Notes: a model not told the origin generated them from the letters alone. Counted from the first letter of the stretch, positions 20,545-29,008 are shown. The stretch: 64,000 nucleotides of DNA from Colwellia sp. 39_35_sub15_T18 (GCA_002162675.1 MAAE01000047.1:1-64000), one strand, 5' to 3'. Made by a program: numbers and translations.

Positions 20545-21831
20545 TTGGATAACATATCAACTCAGATGCTATTTACAATTCTTGGCATACTGATCCTCAT
20601 TTCAGCCTATTTTTCAGGCTCCGAAACTGGCATGATGTCACTTAACCGCTACCGGTTACGACATCTTGAAAAAGAAAAACATAAAGGCGCGCAACGAGTG
20701 AGTAAGCTGCTGAATCGCCCTGACAGACTGATAGGTTTGATTCTCATTGGTAATAACTTAGTTAATATTGCCGCTTCTGCCATTGCAACCATTATAGGTT
20801 TACGTTTATTTGGTGATATGGGCGTACTTATTGCCACTATTATATTAACCCTTGTTATTTTAATCTTTGCCGAAGTAACACCAAAAACCTTAGCTGCGCT
20901 TTATCCTGAAAAAATAGCGTTTCCAAGCTCAATATTATTATCAATGTTACTCAAAGTACTCTTTCCGCTTGTTATCACAGTAAATTGGATCACCAATGGC
21001 ATTTTAATGTTGTTGGGCATTAGTTCAGAGCAGCGCGAGCAGCATAGCTTAAGCTCTGAAGAATTACGTACGGTAGTGCATGAGTCTGGCGCATTATTGC
21101 ATGAGCAAGATCAAAGTATGCTGATGAGCATTCTTGATTTAGAAAAAGTCAGTGTTGAAGATATTATGATCCCTCGTAGCGAACTAGTAGGCATAGATAT
21201 CAACGATGATTGGAAAAAAATTCAGAAACAGCTAACTCAAGCTAATCACACTCGAGTATTACTCTATCGTGATAACATTGACGATGTTGTTGGTTATATT
21301 CATGCCCGCGATGCCTTAAAACTTTTATCAAAAAGTCAGTTTACTAAAGCAACCCTATTACGCGCCGTCAGAGAGATATATTTTATACCTGAAAGCACAC
21401 CATTAAACATTCAGTTATTAAAGTTTCAGCATGCTAGAGAGCGTTTAGGCTTGGTCGTTGATGAGTATGGTGATATTCAAGGCTTAGTCACACTAGAAGA
21501 TATTTTGGAAGAAATTGTCGGTGATTTCACCACAACCATGACACCAACCGTTAGTGATGAAGTAACTTTACAACCCGATGGTAGTTATTTAGTGGATGGC
21601 AGTGCCAGCATTAGAGATGTAAATAAAGAAATGTCTTTGCAGCTACCAACCGATGGTCCCAAAACATTAAACGGTTTGATTATTGAATATTTAGAAGATA
21701 TTCCACAAAACAAGCTCAGTGTTCGTATAGCGGGTTATCCTATAGAAATTGTTAACGTGACGGGCAGCATGATCAAAACAGTGCGTATTATGCCTGAATA
21801 TTTTATCGGCGAAACAGCCGAGGAAGAATAA
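20545..21831 (+). CDS. CNNM/CorC-HlyC family transporter with CBS domains
   Basis: FSGSETGMMSLNRYRLRHL, VEDIMIPRSELVGID, LVVDEYGDIQGLVTLEDILEEIVGD. Confidence 0.93.
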   Translation: MDNISTQMLFTILGILILISAYFSGSETGMMSLNRYRLRHLEKEKHKGAQRVSKLLNRPDRLIGLILIGNNLVNIAASAIATIIGLRLFGDMGVLIATIILTLVILIFAEVTPKTLAALYPEKIAFPSSILLSMLLKVLFPLVITVNWITNGILMLLGISSEQREQHSLSSEELRTVVHESGALLHEQDQSMLMSILDLEKVSVEDIMIPRSELVGIDINDDWKKIQKQLTQANHTRVLLYRDNIDDVVGYIHARDALKLLSKSQFTKATLLRAVREIYFIPESTPLNIQLLKFQHARERLGLVVDEYGDIQGLVTLEDILEEIVGDFTTTMTPTVSDEVTLQPDGSYLVDGSASIRDVNKEMSLQLPTDGPKTLNGLIIEYLEDIPQNKLSVRIAGYPIEIVNVTGSMIKTVRIMPEYFIGETAEEE

Positions 21832-21864
21832 TCAGTTTAAAGGCAGGAAAAAGTTAATAACAAA

Positions 21865-21917
21865 GTTATCCACAGGTGATTTTATAGAATGAGCTTTCCA
21901 CAATTTCTGTGGATAAC
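21865..21917. promoter_or_regulatory. Inverted pair of perfect consensus DnaA boxes
   Basis: GTTATCCACAG (21865-21875) and CTGTGGATAAC (21907-21917); TTATCCACA on both strands. Confidence 0.6.
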
Positions 21918-21974
21918 AAGGTCAACCCCTATCGGTTACAGCTTTTAACTATTTCAACCGTTATTTCATAAAAA

Positions 21975-22007
21975 AGTCATCTTTATTTTAACTAAATAAA
22001 GATGACT
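21975..22007 (-). terminator. Intrinsic terminator for the minus-strand lipoprotein gene
   Basis: AGTCATCTTTATTT taact AAATAAAGATGACT, 14-bp perfect stem; U tract on minus strand. Confidence 0.75.
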
Positions 22008-22128
22008 CTATATAAGTGCTAATTTACTTGCCTAGCGAGCAATACTAAAAATTTTCATAATAAAATGAACAAACTGGCAAGATTTATGCGATGCTATCAC
22101 TATTGTTCATGAATCAAACAAGCACACT

Positions 22129-22749
22129 TTAACCAAAAAATAATCGCCATAACCAACCGTGATCTAAATCAGCCTCACAGCTTTTTAATTGTGACGAATA
22201 ACGACGGGCACGGTTATCTACTTTTCTCGCTACTTTCACCAGCCAGCCTTTCTTTTTATATGTTTTACGCTTAAAGCCACCCCAGCCTTCGTGATAATTT
22301 AAATACTGGCTATAGGCATCCCATTTAGAAACACCATTGATTTTTTGTGTTTTATAAATAAACCAACCCATAAAATCAATAGCGTCATCAAAATCATCTC
22401 TATCAGCTCCTGAATTACCCGTTTCGCGGACATAATCACCCCAAGTCATCGTCTTGGCTTGTGAATAGCCATAAGCACTACTGACTCTTCCCCAAGGAAT
22501 AAAGCCCAATAAATAATCCCGTGGCGGTAAAGCATCATGCCTAAAAGAGCTTTCCTGATACATCATACTCATTGGCACATGAATCGGCACTCCCCAACGC
22601 TCTCTGGCATCTTTCGCGGCAAAATACCAATTTCGATGTTCACGGAAAATTTCACAAATATTTTCAGGATTTTTAGGTGGAGGGGTGGCGCAGCTTGATA
22701 AAAGTAAAATAGATATTGCGGTCACACAAATAGGTTTTACGAACAACAT
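22129..22749 (-). CDS. Transglycosylase SLT-like lipoprotein
   Basis: lipobox LLLSSC; MMYQESSFRHDALP, SSAYGYSQAKTMTW, YLNYHEGWGGF. Confidence 0.85.
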   Translation of the reverse strand: MLFVKPICVTAISILLLSSCATPPPKNPENICEIFREHRNWYFAAKDARERWGVPIHVPMSMMYQESSFRHDALPPRDYLLGFIPWGRVSSAYGYSQAKTMTWGDYVRETGNSGADRDDFDDAIDFMGWFIYKTQKINGVSKWDAYSQYLNYHEGWGGFKRKTYKKKGWLVKVARKVDNRARRYSSQLKSCEADLDHGWLWRLFFG

Positions 22750-22882
22750 AAAAAAAAACTATTAACAGAAAGTACTGACCTCAATAATGCCAGAGTTTTC
22801 AATCAATTTGCAGTATTTATATAACGCTATCGAAGATAAATTAAAATAGGTTGAATATTTTTATATTTTTTATAATTAATAT

Positions 22883-22911
22883 TGAACTTAATCAGAATGA
22901 AGCACTCTTAC
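22883..22911 (+). promoter_or_regulatory. Sigma-E-type promoter of array unit 1 (same architecture at 23044-23072, 23205-23233, 23356-23384, 23729-23757)
   Basis: TGAACTT-N16-TCTTAC; boxes and spacing invariant while spacer sequence varies. Confidence 0.65.
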
Positions 22912-22916
22912 TTATC

Positions 22917-22994
22917 AGTAATGTTATGTTATTCCTCCCTTTAGTAGATATGTTTCATGTTTTATGCGCTTATATTTTTAAGCGCATTTTTTTT
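22917..22994 (+). ncRNA. Array unit 1, type A sRNA (5' end estimated)
   Basis: TTATTCCTCCCTTTAG core; terminator ATGCGCTTA tatttt TAAGCGCAT + T8. Confidence 0.75.
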
Positions 22995-23077
22995 GCCTGA
23001 TTTTCAAGTGAATAATTTAAAAACATAAATTTTAAATTAATATTGAACTTAAACTAAATACAGCACTCTTACTTATC

Positions 23078-23155
23078 AGTAATGTTATGTTATTCCTCCC
23101 TTTAGTAGTTATATTTCATGTTTTATGCGCTTATATTTTTAAGCGCATTTTTTTT
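23078..23155 (+). ncRNA. Array unit 2, type A sRNA (5' end estimated)
   Basis: Same promoter; TTATTCCTCCCTTTAG core; terminator ATGCGCTTA/TAAGCGCAT + T run. Confidence 0.75.
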
Positions 23156-23238
23156 GCCTGATTTTCAGATTATGTAATTAAAATTAAAAAACATAAATTA
23201 ATTTTGAACTTAAACTAAATACAGCACTCTTACTTATC

Positions 23239-23306
23239 AGTAATGTTATGTTATTCCCTTAGTGTTTCATGTTTTATGCACCTATTTATGTAGGTGCATT
23301 TTTTTT
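23239..23306 (+). ncRNA. Array unit 3, type A sRNA with short internal deletion
   Basis: Same promoter; TTATTCCCTTAG; terminator ATGCACCTA tttatg TAGGTGCAT + T8. Confidence 0.7.
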
Positions 23307-23389
23307 GCCTGATTTTCAGATTATGTAATTAAAATTAAAAAACATAAATTAATTTTGAACTTAAACTAAAAAGAACACTCTTACTTATC

Positions 23390-23465
23390 AGTAATGTTAT
23401 GTTATTCCTCTCTTTATTAGTTATATTTCATGTTTTATGCATCTATTTTATAGATGCATTTTTTT
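23390..23465 (+). ncRNA. Array unit 4, type A sRNA
   Basis: Same promoter; TTATTCCTCTCTTTATTAG; terminator ATGCATCTA tttta TAGATGCAT + T7. Confidence 0.75.
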
Positions 23466-23503
23466 GCCTGATTTTCAGGTGACGGACAAGATAAAATAAC
23501 ATG

Positions 23504-23571
23504 CAGTTATTCCCGCTCTTATTAGATACGTTTCATGTTTTATGCACCTATTTATGTAGGTGCATTTTTTT
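23504..23571 (+). ncRNA. Array unit 5, type B sRNA (5' end uncertain)
   Basis: GTTATTCCCGCTCTTATTAG core; candidate -10 TAAAAT at 23492-23497; terminator ATGCACCTA/TAGGTGCAT + T7. Confidence 0.65.
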
Positions 23572-23610
23572 GCCTGATTTTCAGGTGATGGGACAAGATA
23601 AAATAACATG

Positions 23611-23679
23611 CAGTTATTCCCGCTCTTATTAGATACGTTTCATGTTTTATGCACCTATTTATCTAGGTGCATTTTTTTT
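23611..23679 (+). ncRNA. Array unit 6, type B sRNA (5' end uncertain)
   Basis: As unit 5; terminator ATGCACCTA tttatc TAGGTGCAT + T8. Confidence 0.65.
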
Positions 23680-23762
23680 ACCTAATTTTCAGATTATGTA
23701 ATTAAAATTAAAAAACATAAATTAATTTTGAACTTAAACTAAAAAGAACACTCTTACTTATC

Positions 23763-23838
23763 AGTAATGTTATGTTATTCCTCTCTTTATTAGTTATATT
23801 TCATGTTTTATGCATCTATTTTATAGATGCATTTTTTT
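23763..23838 (+). ncRNA. Array unit 7, type A sRNA (reads as identical to unit 4)
   Basis: TGAACTT-N16-TCTTAC; TTATTCCTCTCTTTATTAG; terminator ATGCATCTA/TAGATGCAT + T7. Confidence 0.75.
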
Positions 23839-23877
23839 GCCTGATTTTCAGGTGATGGGACAAGATAAAATAACATG

Positions 23878-23945
23878 CGGTTACTCCCGCTCTTATTAGA
23901 TACGTTTCATGTTTTATGCACCTATTTATCTAGGTGTATTTTTTT
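23878..23945 (+). ncRNA. Array unit 8, type B sRNA (5' end uncertain)
   Basis: GGTTACTCCCGCTCTTATTAG core; terminator ATGCACCTA/TAGGTGTAT (one G-U pair) + T7. Confidence 0.6.
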
Positions 23946-24019
23946 CTGATTTTCAAGAAATGAATAAAACTAAGAAGATCAGCACATTAAAAACAGGTTG
24001 ACTTTTCATGCTTGTTTTT

Positions 24020-24048
24020 TGAACTATTTGTTTTTTTCCGCGTCTTAA
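24020..24048 (+). promoter_or_regulatory. Sigma-E-type promoter of the MicA-like sRNA
   Basis: TGAACTA-N16-TCTTAA preceded by G (GTCTTAA). Confidence 0.6.
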
Positions 24049-24053
24049 TAAAT

Positions 24054-24170
24054 GAAAGCAACACTCCCTGAACTGCTTTCATATTGTTTTATTTTATAGA
24101 GTTGTTTAAGGTTTTTTAGACAAACCGAATGGCTTTATCCATAGCGCGTTGCCCTAACGCGCTTTTTTTT
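24054..24170 (+). ncRNA. Candidate MicA-like sRNA convergent with gshA (5' end estimated)
   Basis: ATGAAAGCA acactccctgaac TGCTTTCAT hairpin and terminator AGCGCGTT gccct AACGCGCT + T8. Confidence 0.65.
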
Positions 24171-24223
24171 GTCTGTGTTTTATCTTTATGCTTTTTGCTT
24201 TTGTGAGGAAGTTTTTCAGGTGC

Positions 24224-25810
24224 TTACTGTTGAAAGTAATCCGTTAAAAAATCGTCAAAGCTTAATTCGTCACCAGCTTCTATTTCACTCTGTGCTTGGT
24301 GAGATTTTTCAGCTTCATCAATAAAAAATTGCTCTGAATAGAACTGGTAATCTCGTGCTAACGCTTGTTGGCGATATTGAGCCGCTTTATTTAACGAGTA
24401 TTGAGAAAGGCTTTGCTCTTGCTCTAGCATAATCGCTAGAATTTGTGCCGAAGGGGTTAATTGCGCATCATTGATTTTTGCGCGTTCACGAGCAATTGAC
24501 TTGCTGTAATTATCACTTTGATAAGCCTTATCCAATAACGTCGCTACCTGTGCCATATTATCAAGCAGCTCATTGCCCCATTGAGTAATAGATTTAAGTA
24601 TGACTTCACCTTGGCAATTAGCATCAGATAATAACAACTCGGGATCTCGACCACGCATAACAACATCATTCATATTATTTTCATGATGTTGCTGTGAGTC
24701 ACAATCAAATTCTTTATTATCAACAAAAGCACAATAGGTCAAAAATATATCTAAAAAGTAAATTTGCTCAATATTAATCCCCGTATCTGCAAAAGGGTTT
24801 ACATCAAGCGCACGTACTTCTATATATTCAACACCACGGTCACGTAAAGCTTGTGATGGTTTTTCACCTGACTTAATCACTTGCTTAGGTCGAATTGGTG
24901 CATATAATTCATTTTCAATTTGCAGTACATTAGTATTAAGCTGTTGATATTCACCGTTAACTTTCAGGCCTATATCAGAGAATTGCGCTGACTTTAACGC
25001 TATCGCTTTTTGTACACCATCAACATAACCATCTAAATTGTTATAACAAATTTTTAAATTCGATTGCTCGCTACTCGTATAACCTAAGTCGCTCATGCGC
25101 AAAGAGGTTGCGTGCTCTAAATACAAAGCACCACCAGGCGATTTTTTAAAAGGTAATTGATGCTCCTTTCCTTGTAGAAAAGAGTCACACAAGGCTGGCG
25201 AACTACCATACAGATACGGAATCAACCAACAATAGCGCTTATAGTTACGCAAAATAGAGAAATAACGCTCTGAAATAAAATCAGATAACGGTGCTTTATC
25301 TTCATGAAGCTCTTGTTGTACTTGCCAGAACTCAGTGGAAAATGAAAAGTTAAAATGAATACCCGCAATAACTTGCATCATTGAGCCATAGCGATTTTTT
25401 AACCCTTGGCGATACACCGTTTTCATTTTACCAATATTTGAATCACCGTATTGCGCAAGTGGAATGTCATCTTCTTCGTCAACAAAACAAGGCATGCTCA
25501 TCGGCCACAATAACTCACCGTCAATGTTAGCAAAGGTATATTTTTGAATATCTTGTAATTGGGCTATCGCTTGCTCAGGGGAATGACTTACTGGGGTAAT
25601 AAATTCAAGCAAGGTTTCAGAATAATCAGTGGTAATTTGACCATGAGTTAATGCCGAGCCAAGCTGGCTATAATGGCCGTGCTTTGACAATTCGCCATCA
25701 GGCAATACTCTTAACGCTTCGCGTTCAATGCCACGACCAATACCAGTTAAGGCGTTCAGGTTACTCTCTTGATTAAATGCAGTGATGTAATCGTTTAATG
25801 ATAATGTCAA
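24224..25810 (-). CDS. gshA: Glutamate-cysteine ligase
   Basis: GRGIEREALRVLPDG...LTHGQITTDYSETLLEFITPV; YIEVRALDVNPF. Confidence 0.97.
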   Translation of the reverse strand: MTLSLNDYITAFNQESNLNALTGIGRGIEREALRVLPDGELSKHGHYSQLGSALTHGQITTDYSETLLEFITPVSHSPEQAIAQLQDIQKYTFANIDGELLWPMSMPCFVDEEDDIPLAQYGDSNIGKMKTVYRQGLKNRYGSMMQVIAGIHFNFSFSTEFWQVQQELHEDKAPLSDFISERYFSILRNYKRYCWLIPYLYGSSPALCDSFLQGKEHQLPFKKSPGGALYLEHATSLRMSDLGYTSSEQSNLKICYNNLDGYVDGVQKAIALKSAQFSDIGLKVNGEYQQLNTNVLQIENELYAPIRPKQVIKSGEKPSQALRDRGVEYIEVRALDVNPFADTGINIEQIYFLDIFLTYCAFVDNKEFDCDSQQHHENNMNDVVMRGRDPELLLSDANCQGEVILKSITQWGNELLDNMAQVATLLDKAYQSDNYSKSIARERAKINDAQLTPSAQILAIMLEQEQSLSQYSLNKAAQYRQQALARDYQFYSEQFFIDEAEKSHQAQSEIEAGDELSFDDFLTDYFQQ

Positions 25811-25915
25811 AATAATTCCTACGCTTAAGAGAACATAAGGTAAAGCCCCTATTTAATGTATTATAAATGAGGGGCTTTTGTTAATTTTCAATGGTTAGAC
25901 AAAGTTAAATTTACT

Positions 25916-26046
25916 GTATTTATTCAACTTAAAAAGCTTTACCACAGAGAGCGCCGAGGTGCTTCGCACTACAGCAAGCATAATAAAGCCTCTGTATAGG
26001 TTTGAAGAGTCCTCTGTGCTGCATCACGGCTCGGTGGTGAACCACT
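25916..26046 (+). repeat. Dispersed repeat family copy 1
   Basis: TATTTATTCAACTTAAAAAGC TTTACCACAGAGAGCGCCGAGG ... CTCGGTGGTGAA. Confidence 0.8.
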
Positions 26047-26051
26047 ACAAT

Positions 26052-28958
26052 TTACTTAGCCAACTGCAGTTCAACAATGTCTAATTTCATTTTTTCTAAT
26101 TGTGGCTTAATCACTTGACCGTCGCCAACCACAATCCATTGCATAGGTTTGCTTAATTTGTTTTTAGCCAGCGCATTTAATTGCTCAAGTGAGATGGTTT
26201 TAATAATTTCACTTTGTTGCTCACCATAATTATCGGCTAAGTCAAATTGTAGTAATTGTCTTAAAAAGCCGCTTTTTTGACTGGGTGTTTCATAACTGAG
26301 CGCTTCATTTTGTGAAATAGCTTGGCGCATAAAGTTTACTTCAGCCTTAGTTAAACCATGTTGCTGATAATTTCTCAGCTCATTTTCTATTTCAATCATG
26401 GCATCATAGGTATGTTCTTTCTTGACACTCGCGCCCGCCGCGAAACTTCCTAAGGTTTTACCGGCAGAAAAATAACTTGAAGCGCCGTAGGTGTAGCCTT
26501 TATCTTCACGTAAATTTAAATTAATACGGCTGTTAAAAGCGCTGCCTAACGGGTAATTCATCAAGGTCGATTTAAAGTATTCTCCTGTTGCATCGTAAGT
26601 CATCGCTCGACGAGAGTACTTGATCACCGACTGGCTAGACTTTGGTAAATCAACAAAATAGAGTTTATTCGGGCTCACTTCTGGAAAGTGGTTATAGCTA
26701 GGAATACTATAATCTCCACCTTGCCAAGACTTTAAATAACCCAGTTTAGACATAATGTCATTTTGACTAATATCCCCGACTATCACTAAACTGGCCTGTT
26801 TTGGTGAAAAATATTGTTGATAAAAATCGTTAATATCTTTAAGGCTAATAGCAGAAACCGTGGCAACAGTACCACTATTAGGTAAGCCGACACGGTTATT
26901 TACACCATAAGTGACTTGCTTTAAGGCTCTGCTTGCCAATGTACTAGCATCTTTACTGCCTTGCTCTAAATGTTGAATTAATTGATTTTTAACCCGATTA
27001 AAATCAGCTTCCTCAAAAGCGGGATTTAGCATCATATCCAGCATCAATAATAAAGTTGCATCAAGGTTTTTAACCAAAGAGCTTACTTTAATATACGTAT
27101 TGCGTCCTGAAGCGCCAATAGAAATATCACTGCCCAGTTTTGCTAACTCATTTGAAAGCGCTTCTTTACTATAATTTGTTGTGCCTTCATTCATCAAACT
27201 TGCGGTGAGTGAAGCAAGACCGGCTTTTTTAATGGGATCTAACAAAGGACCGCCCTCAATGCTCAGTAACAAACTCACCGTGGGGGTTTCGCTATTGCGT
27301 GTGGCAATAATTTCAATGCCATTACTAAAGCTATCACGCCACAATTTAGGCACCTCAATTTGCGGATTAACACCCGCTTTAGGCATGATGGTACGATCAA
27401 AACTGCTGGTGTTTTTCATTATTGCTGTATCAAGTACCGCTAACTCAGGCGGGTTACTCACGTCAGGTAAAACAAAATCATCGGCTTTAGCAATAAACTG
27501 TTTTTTCCCGTGGGGATAAATAGATAATACCGCAGCCCCCTTACCTTTAATGTATTTTTTATAAACCCGCATGACATCATTTTTAGTCACTTGATTATAA
27601 CGGGCAACTTGCGCGTGAGTATAATCAGCATCACCTAAAACAGTTTGATATTGAGCTAAGGTTGACACCTTACCCGACACACTTTGTAATCCATAAATGG
27701 TACCGGTTTCAATACTCACTTTAGTTTTGAGTAAGTCATCGTCATTAACACCACGTTGTTCAAACTCAAGCAAGGTTGTATTAATTACTTGTTCTATTGT
27801 TGACAACGCCATACCTTGCTGCGGATTTGGTAATGCAAAGAAGCTCATTTGACAACTTAATTCTTTACAAGGATGACTAGCCCCCGCTTGCACGGCAACA
27901 CCTGATTTCACTAAATTTTTATAAAGCAGTGACGTTGGACCGTTGCCAATAATGTTAGCAAACACATCTAATGCGGCTTCATCTTCATGCATGCCATAAA
28001 CCGTAGGAAAACTAATATAAAGTAACGGCAAAGAAACATTATCACTAAAAGAGTAATAACGATTTTTTTCTAATGTGGTTAGTGTTTTAGCAATATTATC
28101 AACCTTAGGGCCGGCTTTTAACTCACCAAAGTACTGGTTAACCCAAGCTAACGTTTGCTCTTCATCAATATCACCACCAATAGTTAACACCGCATTATTA
28201 GGGCCGTACCAGCGGCTAAAAAATTCTTTTAAATCAGTAACGGTGCCGCGATCTAAATCGCTCATATAACCGATAACGGGCCAAGAATAGGGGTGTTCTC
28301 TGGGATAGATCATTTGATTAATCGTTTCAGTTAAACGTCCATAAGGACGGTTATCAACATTTTGACCACGTTCATTTTTTACTGTTGCTCGTTGAATTTC
28401 AAATTTCTCTTCAGTGATAGTTTCTAAAAGAAACCCCATTCGGTCTGATTCCAACCAAAGCATTTTCTCTAACTGATTTCTGGGTACTGTTTCATAGTAA
28501 TTGGTTCTATCCGTATTCGTGGTGCCGTTTAAGTCGCCGCCACTTTGAGTCACTATTTTAAAGTGCTGTTCATCAGCAACATTTTTTGAACCTTGAAACA
28601 TCATGTGCTCAAAAAAATGCGCAAAACCAGACTTGCCTAATTGCTCACGGGCTGAGCCAACATGATAGGTAACATCAACATGTACTAAGGGATCAGAATT
28701 ATCTTGATGTAAAATAACCGTTAAGCCATTAGCAAGGGTATATTTTTTAAAGGGAATAGCTAACCGTTCTTTTGTCGCGACAACCGTTTCAACTAAGCTC
28801 ACGCCAGCAGGTAAAACAGCATCATCGTCAGTTTTATTGCTATTATTATTGCTTGTGCATGCAAATAATAAAGACGTCGTCAAAGCAACGATGCTAAGAC
28901 TAGCGATTAAGTGGGAAATTTTTTTCAAAATAACATCCTGTAAGCAGAGTAAAAACAA
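26052..28958 (-). CDS. M16-family (pitrilysin) zinc metalloprotease, two-domain lipoprotein
   Basis: HFFEHMMFQGS (HxxEH), 968 aa duplicated M16 domains, lipobox LLFAC. Confidence 0.93.
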   Translation of the reverse strand: MFLLCLQDVILKKISHLIASLSIVALTTSLLFACTSNNNSNKTDDDAVLPAGVSLVETVVATKERLAIPFKKYTLANGLTVILHQDNSDPLVHVDVTYHVGSAREQLGKSGFAHFFEHMMFQGSKNVADEQHFKIVTQSGGDLNGTTNTDRTNYYETVPRNQLEKMLWLESDRMGFLLETITEEKFEIQRATVKNERGQNVDNRPYGRLTETINQMIYPREHPYSWPVIGYMSDLDRGTVTDLKEFFSRWYGPNNAVLTIGGDIDEEQTLAWVNQYFGELKAGPKVDNIAKTLTTLEKNRYYSFSDNVSLPLLYISFPTVYGMHEDEAALDVFANIIGNGPTSLLYKNLVKSGVAVQAGASHPCKELSCQMSFFALPNPQQGMALSTIEQVINTTLLEFEQRGVNDDDLLKTKVSIETGTIYGLQSVSGKVSTLAQYQTVLGDADYTHAQVARYNQVTKNDVMRVYKKYIKGKGAAVLSIYPHGKKQFIAKADDFVLPDVSNPPELAVLDTAIMKNTSSFDRTIMPKAGVNPQIEVPKLWRDSFSNGIEIIATRNSETPTVSLLLSIEGGPLLDPIKKAGLASLTASLMNEGTTNYSKEALSNELAKLGSDISIGASGRNTYIKVSSLVKNLDATLLLMLDMMLNPAFEEADFNRVKNQLIQHLEQGSKDASTLASRALKQVTYGVNNRVGLPNSGTVATVSAISLKDINDFYQQYFSPKQASLVIVGDISQNDIMSKLGYLKSWQGGDYSIPSYNHFPEVSPNKLYFVDLPKSSQSVIKYSRRAMTYDATGEYFKSTLMNYPLGSAFNSRINLNLREDKGYTYGASSYFSAGKTLGSFAAGASVKKEHTYDAMIEIENELRNYQQHGLTKAEVNFMRQAISQNEALSYETPSQKSGFLRQLLQFDLADNYGEQQSEIIKTISLEQLNALAKNKLSKPMQWIVVGDGQVIKPQLEKMKLDIVELQLAK

Positions 28959-29008
28959 GTAGATTGAATTATCATAGCATGTAAAAAGCGGCTTAGTAGA
29001 CCAAATAA

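Larger units (their letters stand above)
22878..23957 (+). repeat. Tandem array of eight sRNA-like transcription units (order A A A A B B A B)
   Basis: Eight copies of TTTCATGTTTTATGC + terminator hairpin + T-run, each followed by (G)CCTGATTTTCA or a close variant. Confidence 0.92.

Noticed and set aside
22921-23420. Leader-peptide attenuators (ATG TTA TGT TAT TCC TCC CTT TAG, MLCYSSL) in class A units
   Set aside because: No ribosome-binding site precedes the ATG, the frame is not maintained in unit 3, class B lacks it, and no structural gene follows each terminator.
22878-23957. CRISPR array interpretation of the tandem repeats
   Set aside because: Units are about 105-150 bp and almost entirely conserved. 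There are no 28-37 bp repeats separated by unique spacers, each unit has a terminator, and no cas genes are nearby.
23998-24026. Sigma-70 promoter TTGACT-N17/18-GAACTA for the MicA-like RNA
   Set aside because: The -10 match is poor and the start would leave a long leader. The overlapping TGAACTA-N16-TCTTAA fits better and matches the array promoters.
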